Source of the DNA: an uncultured Rothia sp. | GTDB taxonomy: Bacteria; Actinomycetota; Actinomycetes; Actinomycetales; Micrococcaceae | Length of the DNA stretch: 9,862 nt | Assembly: GCA_937935205.1 (NCBI GenBank) | Contig: CALGXU010000244.1 | Span: forward strand, 1-9,862 | Direction of reading: 5' to 3' | In this document: positions 1 to 6,217 of the stretch, one piece after another | Position numbering within the stretch: position 1 is the first letter of the stretch | How the letters are laid out: each line of letters opens with the position of its first letter | Notes under the pieces: generated by a model | Seen by the model: only the letters and a program-made list of their open reading frames with translations | Databases searched by the model: none | Told to the model about the DNA's origin: nothing | Made by a program: the position numbers and the translations under genes

Positions 1-54
1 ACCCCTAACCCTCTGCTTGCAAAGCAGATGCGCTACCAATTGCGCCACGCCCCC
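1..54 (-). tRNA. tRNA-Ala(TGC), 3' part cut off by the window edge
   Basis: Read on the minus strand, the 7-nt 5' acceptor strand GGGGGCG begins at 54. It is followed by T8, G9, a GCGC/GCGC D stem around the loop AATTGGTA, and a 5-bp anticodon stem TCTGC/GCAGA. The 7-nt anticodon loop is TTTGCAA, with anticodon TGC at 21-19, which decodes GCA-type alanine codons. The T arm and 3' acceptor strand lie mostly beyond position 1, so about 54 of roughly 73-76 nt are present. An Ala tRNA just after tRNA-Ile downstream of gyrA is a common actinobacterial arrangement. The gene starts only 20 bp after the stop of the small ORF at 75-176, so it is probably co-transcribed with it. Confidence 0.95.
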
Positions 55-58
55 GTCT

Positions 59-73
59 CAGTGGAAACCACTG
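59..73 (-). terminator. Small perfect hairpin between the micro-ORF and tRNA-Ala (processing signal or weak terminator)
   Basis: CAGTGG and CCACTG form a perfect 6-bp stem closed by a three-base loop (TTT on the minus strand). The hairpin sits between the stop of the 33-residue ORF and the first base of tRNA-Ala. No T-run follows, so a classical intrinsic terminator is unlikely. A structure guiding RNase cleavage of the tRNA precursor, or protecting the 3' end of the small mRNA, fits better. The role is inferred; the hairpin itself is plain in the sequence. Confidence 0.5.
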
Positions 74-74
74 T

Positions 75-176
75 TTAGTTATTTTTCCAAGCCTTTACGA
101 CTTCATTGCTCTGGTACTTTTTCAAGACCATCACAGTGACACACGAAAGAACAGCAAGAATCAATAATTTCTTCAT
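75..176 (-). CDS. 33-residue DLW-39-like small protein between tRNA-Ile and tRNA-Ala
   Basis: A short frame starts with ATG at 176-174 and ends with TAA at 77-75. Its translation begins MKKLLILAVLSCVTVMVLKK and ends SNEVVKAWKNN. It has two N-terminal lysines, a hydrophobic segment at about residues 4-18, a basic KK at 19-20 and a polar tail, so it may be a tiny membrane-anchored peptide. An AAAGG ribosome binding site lies 5 bases before the ATG. The position (downstream of gyrA and DUF3566, next to these tRNAs), the length and the N-terminus match the actinobacterial DLW-39 family of unknown function. The tail keeps only the Trp (KAW) where the family name-giving motif reads DLW, so this is a divergent member at best. 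The codons are much richer in A/T than those of gyrA. No function is assigned. Confidence 0.72.
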   Translation of the reverse strand: MKKLLILAVLSCVTVMVLKKYQSNEVVKAWKNN

Positions 177-198
177 TATTGCCTTTCATAGTGTGGAG

Positions 199-272
199 TG
201 GGCGTACCAAGAATCGAACTTGGGACCTCTTCGTTATCAGCGAAGCGCTCTAACCGTCTGAGCTATACGCCC
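199..272 (-). tRNA. tRNA-Ile(GAT)
   Basis: On the minus strand the acceptor 5' strand GGGCGTA (272-266) pairs with TACGCCC (206-200), with discriminator A at 199. The D arm contains AGCTCAGACGGTTAGAGCG. The anticodon arm is CTTCG-CTGATAA-CGAAG with anticodon GAT, and the T arm carries GTTCGATTC. The gene is 74 nt long. The 3' CCA is not encoded (the bases after A73 read CTC), so it must be added by nucleotidyltransferase. A sigma70-like promoter lies at 309-337. The micro-ORF ATG is only 22 bases past the tRNA 3' end, implying one precursor for tRNA-Ile, the micro-ORF and tRNA-Ala. Confidence 0.97.
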
Positions 273-280
273 TCCCTCTG

Positions 281-294
281 CGGAATTTCTTCCG
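281..294 (-). other. GAAA-capped hairpin in the tRNA-Ile precursor leader
   Basis: On the minus strand CGGAA-GAAA-TTCCG forms a 5-bp stem with a GNRA-type tetraloop. It lies 8 bases upstream of the mature tRNA-Ile 5' end and downstream of the predicted transcription start near 301-303. It is a plausible leader structure that keeps the precursor from misfolding or assists RNase P processing. The function is inferred. Confidence 0.4.
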
Positions 295-308
295 TAGAAC
301 GAGATATA

Positions 309-337
309 ACTATACAGGTGTTTGAAGGTAACACCAA
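309..337 (-). promoter_or_regulatory. Promoter for tRNA-Ile and downstream genes
   Basis: On the minus strand a -35 element TTGGTG (337-332) is followed by a 17-base spacer and a -10 element TATAGT (314-309). These match the sigma70/HrdB-type consensus at 4/6 and 5/6 positions. The predicted start is near 301-303, about 30 nt ahead of tRNA-Ile. It lies after the hairpin that closes the gyrA-DUF3566 transcript and in locally AT-rich sequence, as expected for an independent strong tRNA promoter. Confidence 0.65.
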
Positions 338-384
338 ATCGAAAAAGCATGTTCTGCATCACACTTTAATGTTGGGAGCCCAGA

Positions 385-412
385 CATACAGAGCGGGAGC
401 ATACAGAACGGG
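385..412. repeat. Tandem 13-base near-repeat beside the DUF3566 terminator
   Basis: The plus strand reads catacagagcggg (385-397), two spacer bases, then catacagaacggg (400-412), with 12 of 13 bases identical and a 15-bp period. The second copy runs into the arm of the hairpin at 410-443. It may be a small duplication. No function is evident. Confidence 0.45.
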
Positions 413-443
413 CGGCACCGCCTCTACAGAGACAGCACCGCCC
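410..443 (-). terminator. Hairpin closing the gyrA-DUF3566 transcript
   Basis: On the minus strand a 16-nt arm GGGCGGTGCTGTCTCT, a 2-nt loop region and a 16-nt arm AGAGGCGGTGCCGCCC can pair along their whole length if G-U pairs are allowed. In practice one or two pairs next to the loop must open. The same sequence pairs much less well as plus-strand RNA, because the wobbles become A-C mismatches. That asymmetry supports a role in the minus-strand transcript. It begins 25 bases after the DUF3566 stop. No U-run follows, which is common for hairpin terminators in high-GC actinobacteria. Confidence 0.65.
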
Positions 444-468
444 GCACACAAAGCTCAAGAGCTAAAAA

Positions 469-1065
469 CTAGGACTCATCGCTCAGAGTCAAGGTCACGC
501 CACCAACCAGCTTCGCAGCCAGGTTGTACAGAATCGCGCCAATCATACCCAGCAGAGTAAAGACCACAGTGTTGACCACAGCAAAAATAGTAGTTACCAA
601 AGCAACCTGACCCAGCGAAATCATCTGCGAAATATCCACAGTGGTCGAACCGGTACCCAAGGAGCTAATCAGCTGGTTCACACCGGTAAACGCACCAGAA
701 GCCTGCAGGAACAGCCAGAGAATCACCGAAGCCACGACGGTCACGATACCCAGGGCAATAGACAGCAGGAAGATCAGCTTAGCTACCGACCAAGTATCAA
801 CCTTCTGAACCACCAGACGCGCGCGACGAATCTTCGAACGCGGCGCCGGACGCACCAGCTGACGGCGCGAACCGGTCGGACGCTTAGCGTTCACAGGGCG
901 CTTGCCGGCAGGACGCTTAGCGGTACCGCCAGGACGAGCCTGGCCCGAACGTGCCTGAGCCGGGCGACGCGCGCCAGCCTTAGCCGCACCCGAAGACTTA
1001 GATGCACCAGCCGACGCCGAACGCTGTGCCGACGCAGGAGAGGAGCTCGCGGGAGTGCTGCTCAT
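469..1065 (-). CDS. DUF3566 domain-containing membrane protein
   Basis: This is a 198-residue protein. Residues 1-80 are a low-complexity, Ala/Pro/Ser-rich and strongly basic region with three KRP repeats (about 50-63), probably disordered and cytoplasmic. The DUF3566 domain follows from about residue 79 (KIRRARLVVQKVDTWSVAKL). It has one membrane segment at about 96-120, a Gly/Ser/Thr-rich link, and a second at about 152-182. The gene immediately follows gyrA in many actinobacteria, as with Rv0007 in Mycobacterium tuberculosis, and its function is not established. The ATG at 1065-1063 shares its first base with the last base of the gyrA TAA, and GGAGG within the last gyrA codons serves as ribosome binding site, so translation is probably coupled. 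A hairpin at 410-443 ends the unit. The basic tail could bind nucleic acid or acidic lipid, but this is only suggested by composition. Confidence 0.92.
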   Translation of the reverse strand: MSSTPASSSPASAQRSASAGASKSSGAAKAGARRPAQARSGQARPGGTAKRPAGKRPVNAKRPTGSRRQLVRPAPRSKIRRARLVVQKVDTWSVAKLIFLLSIALGIVTVVASVILWLFLQASGAFTGVNQLISSLGTGSTTVDISQMISLGQVALVTTIFAVVNTVVFTLLGMIGAILYNLAAKLVGGVTLTLSDES

Positions 1066-3695
1066 TAGTTACCTCCAGTAGCGGTGAGATCGGCAGCTGC
1101 CGCTTCACCCTCGTTGTCCGTACCGGGCGCCTCAGAAGACTCCGAAGCCTCGGTGTTCTCAGTGGTTTCATCGTCGCTATCATCCAGCTGACGATCCTGG
1201 TTGCGCGCAACACCAATAATAGAATCGCCCTTACCGGGCTTTGCAAAGATAACACCCATAGTATCGCGTCCCTTCGCAGGAACCTCATTCACATTCGAGC
1301 GAACGACCTTGCCGCTGGCCATAACCACCAGCACCTCGTCCTCTTCATCCACAATGAGGCCACCCACCAGGGCGCCACGATCCTCAACTAGCTTAGCAAC
1401 CTTAATGCCAAAACCGTTACGACCCTGCACGCGGTACTCATCCACGCTCGTACGCTTCGCGTAACCACCCTCAGTGACCACGAAGACGAAAGAGCCCTCA
1501 GTAACCACATTCGCAGAAATCAGCTCATCGCTCTCACGGAACTTCATACCGGTCACACCGGACGTGGAGCGACCCATCGGGCGCAACGACGCATCATCAG
1601 CGTGGAAACGCAACGACATACCGTTACGCGACACCAGCAGAATATCGTCCCGAGCCGACACAGTGAACGCCGAAACAACCTCATCGCCCTCACGCAGGTT
1701 AATCGCAATCAGGCCGGCAGTACGGTTCGTATCGTAATCGCTCAGGCGACTCTTCTTCACCATGCCACCGCGAGTAGCAAGCACCAGGTACTCAGCATCG
1801 TCGTAGCTCTTCAGCTCCATCACCTGAGCAATATGCTCGCCACCCTGGAACTCCAGCAGGTTCGCAATGTGCTGGCCCTTCGCGTCACGACCGGCTTCCT
1901 GCAGCTCGTAACCCTTCGCGCGGTACACGCGACCCAGGTTCGTAAAGAACAGAATCCAGCTGTGCGTAGTGGTCACAAAGAAGTGCTCCACCACATCATC
2001 GCCGCGCAGCGAGGCGCCCTTAATGCCCTTACCGCCGCGGTGCTGGCTACGGTACTGATCACTGCGGGTGCGCTTAATGTAGCCGCCGCGAGTAATCGTC
2101 ACCACGACCTCCTCCTCGGGGATGAGGTCTTCCATAGACATATCGCCGTTGTAGCCGTACATAATCTGGGTGCGACGCTCATCGCCGTAGCGGTTCACAA
2201 TCTCGCCCAGCTCCTCAGAGATAATCTCGCGCTGGCGAGTCTCCGAAGCAATAATCGCGTTGTACTCAGCAATCATGCGCATCAGCTCATCGTGGCGATC
2301 CTGAATCTTCTGACGCTCCAAAGCAGCCAGACGACGCAGCTGCATGTTCAGAATTGCCTGAGCCTGAGCCTCATCAATCTGCAGGAACTCCATCAGGCCG
2401 CTACGCGCCTCATCAGCGGTGGGGGAGCGGCGAATCAGGGCAATAACCTCATCCAGAGCATCCAGAGCCTTCAGCAGGCCACGCAGGATGTGCGCCTCTT
2501 CCTCCGCCTGACGCAGACGGTAACGGGTACGACGAACGATAACGTCCATCTGGTGATCCACCCAATGGCGCACAAACGCATCCAGGGACAGGGTACGCGG
2601 CACGCCATCCACAATGGCGAGCATATTCGCGGAGAAGTTCTCCTGCAGCTGGGTGTGCTTGTACAGGTTGTTCAGCACAACCTTCGGGGAAGCATCACGC
2701 TTGAGCACAATCACCAGACGCTGACCGGTACGGCCCGAGGTCTCATCGCGCAGATCCGCGATGCCGGTGACCTTACCGTCCTTGATGAGCTCAGCAATCT
2801 TAATCGCCAGGTTATCCGGGTTCGCCTGGTACGGCAGCTCGGTGACCACCAGGCAGGTACGACCGTGAATTTCCTCCACATTGACCACCGCACGCATCGT
2901 GATAGAGCCACGACCGGTACGGTACGCGTCCTCAATGCCCTTGGTGCCCAGAATCTGTGCACCGGTCGGGAAGTCCGGGCCCTTAATGCGCGCCATCAGA
3001 GCGTTCAGCAGCTCCTCATTGGTGGCGTGCGGGTTCTTCAGGAACCACTCCACACCCTCGGCAACCTCACGCAGGTTATGCGGCGGGATATTAGTCGCCA
3101 TACCCACGGCAATACCCGAAGAACCATTGATCAACAGGTTCGGGATGCGCGCGGGCAGAACGGTAGGCTCCAGAGACTTGCCGTCGTAGTTGGGCTGGAA
3201 ATCAACGGTGTCCTCGTTGATGTCACGCACCATCTCAAGGGCAATGGGAGCCATCTTGGTCTCGGTGTATCGAGGCGCTGCCGCACCGTCGTTACCGGGG
3301 GAGCCGAAGTTACCCTGGCCCAGCGCCAGCGGGTAACGCATGATCCAGCTCTGAATCAGACGCACCAGAGTGTCATAGATAGCACTGTCGCCGTGGGGGT
3401 GGAACTGACCCATCACGTCGCCGACCACGCGAGCGCACTTATTGAAGGATCGGTCCGGGCGGTAGCCGCCATCGTACATTGCGTAGATCACGCGGCGGTG
3501 CACGGGCTTGAGGCCGTCACGTACATCCGGCAGGGCGCGGCCAATAATAACGGCCATTGCGTAGTCCAGGTAGGAACGCTGCATTTCAGTCTGCAGGTCC
3601 ACCTGTTCAATGTGGCCGTGCTGGCCTACGCTTTCGGAACCACCATTGCTGACTACGTCAACTGCGGTGGTCTCATTCTGGTGTTCTTCGCTCAT
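1065..3695 (-). CDS. gyrA: DNA gyrase subunit A
   Basis: The 876-residue breakage-reunion subunit of the A2B2 type II topoisomerase introduces negative supercoils ahead of replication and transcription. The N-terminal core (about 33-525) contains SYLDYAM at 41-47 and the quinolone-resistance region HPHGDSAIYDTL at 99-110. The catalytic Tyr is in AAAPRYTE at residue 143 and forms the 5'-phosphotyrosyl link. Ser104 and Asp108 occupy the positions of E. coli Ser83 and Asp87, so no classical quinolone-resistance change is present there. The C-terminal beta-pinwheel (about 528-830) carries the GyrA box as QHRGGKG at 551-557, where the E. coli-type box reads QRRGGKG. An acidic, Ser/Thr-rich tail follows (about 837-864). 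The ATG at 3695 has only a weak GAG ribosome binding site 6 bases upstream. The gene lies 79 bp after gyrB and overlaps the DUF3566 gene by one base. Confidence 0.98.
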   Translation of the reverse strand: MSEEHQNETTAVDVVSNGGSESVGQHGHIEQVDLQTEMQRSYLDYAMAVIIGRALPDVRDGLKPVHRRVIYAMYDGGYRPDRSFNKCARVVGDVMGQFHPHGDSAIYDTLVRLIQSWIMRYPLALGQGNFGSPGNDGAAAPRYTETKMAPIALEMVRDINEDTVDFQPNYDGKSLEPTVLPARIPNLLINGSSGIAVGMATNIPPHNLREVAEGVEWFLKNPHATNEELLNALMARIKGPDFPTGAQILGTKGIEDAYRTGRGSITMRAVVNVEEIHGRTCLVVTELPYQANPDNLAIKIAELIKDGKVTGIADLRDETSGRTGQRLVIVLKRDASPKVVLNNLYKHTQLQENFSANMLAIVDGVPRTLSLDAFVRHWVDHQMDVIVRRTRYRLRQAEEEAHILRGLLKALDALDEVIALIRRSPTADEARSGLMEFLQIDEAQAQAILNMQLRRLAALERQKIQDRHDELMRMIAEYNAIIASETRQREIISEELGEIVNRYGDERRTQIMYGYNGDMSMEDLIPEEEVVVTITRGGYIKRTRSDQYRSQHRGGKGIKGASLRGDDVVEHFFVTTTHSWILFFTNLGRVYRAKGYELQEAGRDAKGQHIANLLEFQGGEHIAQVMELKSYDDAEYLVLATRGGMVKKSRLSDYDTNRTAGLIAINLREGDEVVSAFTVSARDDILLVSRNGMSLRFHADDASLRPMGRSTSGVTGMKFRESDELISANVVTEGSFVFVVTEGGYAKRTSVDEYRVQGRNGFGIKVAKLVEDRGALVGGLIVDEEDEVLVVMASGKVVRSNVNEVPAKGRDTMGVIFAKPGKGDSIIGVARNQDRQLDDSDDETTENTEASESSEAPGTDNEGEAAAADLTATGGN

Positions 3696-3715
3696 AACTT
3701 TCTCATTTGTTTATG

Positions 3716-3744
3716 TACCATAGAGCTATATAGTCACTATGGTA
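3716..3744. repeat. Nested palindrome in the gyrB-gyrA spacer
   Basis: The 8-base arms taccatag (3716-3723) and ctatggta (3737-3744) are perfect inverted repeats. Inside them lies the 8-base palindrome CTATATAG (3726-3733), centred half a base from the outer repeat. It sits 21 bases upstream of the gyrA ATG in an AT-rich spacer between two GC-rich genes. It could be an operator, an mRNA processing hairpin, or part of a supercoiling-sensitive gyrA promoter. I found no convincing -35 partner for the TATATA inside it. Confidence 0.6.
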
Positions 3745-3755
3745 TATTCCCCACT

Positions 3756-3769
3756 AGGAATATATTCCT
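3756..3769. repeat. 14-bp perfect palindrome AGGAATATATTCCT just after gyrB
   Basis: The palindrome starts 21 bases downstream of the gyrB stop codon edge at 3775, toward gyrA. On the minus strand its GGAATATA core recurs as GGAATATACC at 3750-3741, so the spacer holds one full and one partial copy of the same motif. It may be an operator or an AT-rich, easily melted element sensitive to supercoiling. No known regulator site is recognised. Confidence 0.55.
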
Positions 3770-3774
3770 GCGAA

Positions 3775-5805
3775 TTAGATATCAAGGAACCGAATGTCCT
3801 TGGCGTTCTGCTGGATAAACTCACGGCGAGCCTCAACGTCCTCACCCATCAGAACAGAGAAGATCTGGTCAGCCGCTGCCGCGTCTTCCATCTTCACCTG
3901 CAGCAGGGTGCGGCGAGCCGGGTCCATGGTAGTATCCCACAGCTCGGTGTAATCCATCTCGCCCAGACCCTTGTAACGCTGAATGCCGTTGTCCTTAGGC
4001 AGGCGCAGGTTCTTCGCCGCACCACGAGCCAGAGCCTCATCACGCTCAGCATCCGAGTACACGTAGTCGTGCGGAGCGTTCGACCACTTAATGCGGTACA
4101 GCGGCGGCTGAGCCAGGTACACGTAACCCGCCTCAATCAGCGGACGCATAAAGCGGAAGAGCAGAGTCAGCAGCAGAGTCGTAATGTGCTGGCCATCGAC
4201 GTCCGCATCCGCCATCAGAACAATCTTGTGGTAGCGTGCCTTCTCAATATCGAAGTCATCACCAATGCCGGTACCGAAAGCGGTAATCATCGCCTGAATT
4301 TCAGCATTGGACAGGGCACGGTCCAGGCGAGCGCGCTCAACGTTCAGGATCTTACCGCGCAGCGGCAGAATAGCCTGAGTGTTCGGGTCGCGACCCTGAA
4401 CAGCCGAACCACCCGCGGAGTCACCCTCCACCAGGTAAATCTCAGAGATCGACGGATCCTTCGAGGAGCAGTCCTTGAGCTTACCGGGCATGGAGCTGGT
4501 CTCCAGCAGGCCCTTACGGCGGGTCGTCTCACGTGCCTTACGGGCAGCAATACGCGCCTGAGCGGCGGTGATAGCGCGGCGCACGATATCCTTCGCCACC
4601 GCGGGGTTACGACCGAACCAGTCACCGAGGTGATCGTTCACCTCACGCTGGGTGAAGGACTTAGCCTCCGAGTTACCCAGCTTGGTCTTGGTCTGACCCT
4701 CGAACTGCGGCTCAGAAATCTTAATCGAAATCACCGCGGTCAGGCCCTCACGCACGTCTTCACCGGTGAGGTTATCGTCCTTATCGCGCAGCAGCTTGTT
4801 CTCACGCGCGTAACGGTTCACCAGCGAGGTCAGAGCGGCACGGAAACCCTCTTCGTGAGTACCACCCTCATGGGTGTTAATCGTGTTCGCGTACGAGTAG
4901 ACGGACTCCTTGTACGCGCCGGTCCACTGCATCGCAACTTCCAGGCTCATGTTGCGCTCGGTGTCTTCGGATTCGAAGGAGACAATCTCCTCGTTCACGA
5001 TGGTCTTCGCGCCCGCGTTGAGGAAGTGCACGTAGTCGAACAGGCCGTTGTCGTAACGGTAGGTGACGGTAGTGAATCCCTCAGCGTTCGCGCGCACACG
5101 GTTGAGGATGTTCTTCTCACCCTCTTCAGCCACCTCGTCACCGACGAACTTCTCGCGCTCATCAGTCAGGGTAATGGTCAGGCCCTTGTTCAGGAACGCC
5201 ATCTGCTGGAAACGCGCACGCAGAGTCTCAAAGTCGAACTCGACGGTCTCGAAAATCTCCGGGTCCGGGTAGAAAGTCTGGATCGTACCGGTCTTATCGG
5301 AGGGCTCACCCTTGCGCAGGGGGCCATCCGGCACACCACCGTTGGAGAAGGAAATATGCCACGCGTAGCCCTGACGGTGCACCTCAGTAATCACGCGGGT
5401 CGACAGCGCGTTCACCACGGAGATGCCCACACCGTGCAGACCACCGGAGACCGAGTAGCCGCCGCCGCCGAACTTACCGCCAGCGTGCAGCACGGTCATG
5501 ACAACCTCAACGGTGGACTTGTGCTCGGTGGGGTGCTCATCCACGGGGATACCGCGGCCGTCGTCCTTCACGCGGACAGAGCCGTCAGCCTGAATGGTCA
5601 CGTCAATTTCGGAGGCGTAGCCGGCGAGCGCTTCGTCAACCGAGTTATCTACGACCTCGTAGACCAGGTGGTGCAGACCGCGCTCAGTGGTCGAGCCAAT
5701 GTACATGCCGGGGCGCTTGCGAACCGCTTCCAGACCTTCCAGCACGGTAATATCGGATGCACCGTATTCATGCTGCTGTTCAGATGCATTCTGTTCAGAT
5801 GCCAC
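3775..5805 (-). CDS. gyrB: DNA gyrase subunit B
   Basis: The ATPase subunit of gyrase is 676 residues from the GTG at 5805. The GHKL ATP-binding domain has EVVDNSVDEA (catalytic base Glu50, Mg-binding Asn54), DDGRGIP at 81-87 and the GGLHGVG lid at 121-127. Arg144 corresponds to the E. coli coumarin contact Arg136. The transducer domain carries QTKTKLGN (371-378), whose Lys373 should reach the ATP gamma-phosphate. The TOPRIM domain has EGDSAGG with Glu460 and DADVDG at 533-538 for Mg binding. The C-terminal tail has IQRYKGLGEMD at 608-618 for GyrA contact. The length matches actinobacterial GyrB, without the roughly 165-residue Gram-negative insert. The frame is open to a TTG at 5835, but AAGGAG ends 9 bases before the GTG and overlaps the extra codons, so the GTG is preferred. 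gyrA follows 79 bp later. Confidence 0.98.
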   Translation of the reverse strand: MASEQNASEQQHEYGASDITVLEGLEAVRKRPGMYIGSTTERGLHHLVYEVVDNSVDEALAGYASEIDVTIQADGSVRVKDDGRGIPVDEHPTEHKSTVEVVMTVLHAGGKFGGGGYSVSGGLHGVGISVVNALSTRVITEVHRQGYAWHISFSNGGVPDGPLRKGEPSDKTGTIQTFYPDPEIFETVEFDFETLRARFQQMAFLNKGLTITLTDEREKFVGDEVAEEGEKNILNRVRANAEGFTTVTYRYDNGLFDYVHFLNAGAKTIVNEEIVSFESEDTERNMSLEVAMQWTGAYKESVYSYANTINTHEGGTHEEGFRAALTSLVNRYARENKLLRDKDDNLTGEDVREGLTAVISIKISEPQFEGQTKTKLGNSEAKSFTQREVNDHLGDWFGRNPAVAKDIVRRAITAAQARIAARKARETTRRKGLLETSSMPGKLKDCSSKDPSISEIYLVEGDSAGGSAVQGRDPNTQAILPLRGKILNVERARLDRALSNAEIQAMITAFGTGIGDDFDIEKARYHKIVLMADADVDGQHITTLLLTLLFRFMRPLIEAGYVYLAQPPLYRIKWSNAPHDYVYSDAERDEALARGAAKNLRLPKDNGIQRYKGLGEMDYTELWDTTMDPARRTLLQVKMEDAAAADQIFSVLMGEDVEARREFIQQNAKDIRFLDI

Positions 5806-5889
5806 GAGGCAGAACTCCTTGAGTAGATGATGCAACCGGCGAAGAAAATTGCGGGCCGCTCAGAGGGGAGCCTAGAACGCCTCACAGAG

Positions 5890-5945
5890 GGCACAAGAAC
5901 GTGCCTGTACAACCCGTGGTGCCGGTGGTGCCCATAGGTGGGCAC
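5890..5945 (-). other. Two stem-loops in the gyrB leader
   Basis: On the minus strand GTGCCCA-CCTA-TGGGCAC (5945-5928) is a perfect 7-bp hairpin. GGCAC-GTTCTT-GTGCC (5905-5890) is a perfect 5-bp hairpin. Between them the GGCACC unit recurs. Both lie within the probable 5' untranslated region of gyrB, 85-140 bases before the start codon. They could set mRNA stability or translation, or be protein-binding sites. No known riboswitch is recognised. Confidence 0.5.
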
Positions 5946-5966
5946 ACTTTACGCATTGTCTCTTTT

Positions 5967-5972
5967 ATTTTA
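5967..5972 (-). promoter_or_regulatory. Candidate -10 element of the gyrB promoter
   Basis: TAAAAT on the minus strand matches the -10 consensus at 5 of 6 positions and lies in an AT-rich stretch downstream of the terminator of the preceding operon. The upstream -35 is poor (TGGTTT at 17 bases). An alternative promoter is GTGACA (6035-6030), a 17-base spacer and TAAATG (6012-6007), with a better -35 but weaker -10. A promoter in this interval is required because the terminator at 6152-6181 separates gyrB from dciA. Its exact position is uncertain. Confidence 0.3.
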
Positions 5973-6019
5973 CCGAGCAAGAGAGCTTAAAACCATCTAC
6001 GGGCGTCATTTATTGAGCT

Positions 6020-6045
6020 TTTTGAGAGCTGTCACCCGCTCAAAA
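6020..6045. repeat. Inverted repeat TTTTGAG / CTCAAAA upstream of gyrB
   Basis: Two 7-base arms (6020-6026 and 6039-6045) are perfectly complementary around a 12-base loop. On the minus strand a further AGCTCAA at 6019-6013 can compete for the TTGAGC around the first arm, so alternative pairings exist. It overlaps the alternative promoter candidate at 6007-6035 and could therefore be an operator or a leader hairpin. Confidence 0.4.
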
Positions 6046-6068
6046 GCCCGCAAAGGCGGTTTAGAGTG

Positions 6069-6095
6069 CCTCAACCCCCTCTTGAGGTAGGGGGT
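6069..6095 (-). other. Interleaved, mutually exclusive hairpins upstream of gyrB
   Basis: On the minus strand arm ACCCCCT (6095-6089) pairs with AGGGGGT (6080-6074), and arm CCTCAA (6087-6082) pairs with TTGAGG (6074-6069). The arms alternate in order and leave only 0-1 unpaired bases between them, too few for a full pseudoknot, so forming one hairpin should open the other. Such switching geometry is typical of attenuators. No downstream partner sequence or ligand class is recognised, and the promoter would have to lie upstream of 6095 for the RNA to contain it. Confidence 0.4.
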
Positions 6096-6151
6096 ACGGT
6101 TCACAGCCTCGTGGGGTTTGCCGGCGATTCTGAAGCTTTCATGAGGTGCAG

Positions 6152-6181
6152 AAAAGGGGCACGTTTTAGGTAACGTGCCCC
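6152..6181 (-). terminator. Intrinsic terminator after dciA
   Basis: On the minus strand GGGGCACGTT-ACCTAA-AACGTGCCCC forms a perfect 10-bp, GC-rich stem with a 6-base loop, followed directly by TTTT. It lies about 36 bp after the dciA stop and should end the transcript carrying recF and dciA. It therefore isolates gyrB from the replication genes upstream. Confidence 0.9.
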
Positions 6182-6217
6182 GAATCCTGGGTTTCTGCCG
6201 ACCCTGATGCGCCGTAC

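Noticed and set aside
1602..5826. Two very long plus-strand open frames (738 and 695 codons) covering gyrA and gyrB
   Set aside because: They are antisense to complete, motif-rich gyrA and gyrB. Their translations are rich in His, Gln, Arg and Leu repeats and show no domain. They arise because the genes avoid the codons whose complements are stops. No ribosome binding sites support them.
5806..5835. TTG start giving gyrB ten more residues
   Set aside because: The AAGGAG ribosome binding site lies inside this extension and is correctly spaced for the GTG at 5805. No binding site precedes the TTG.
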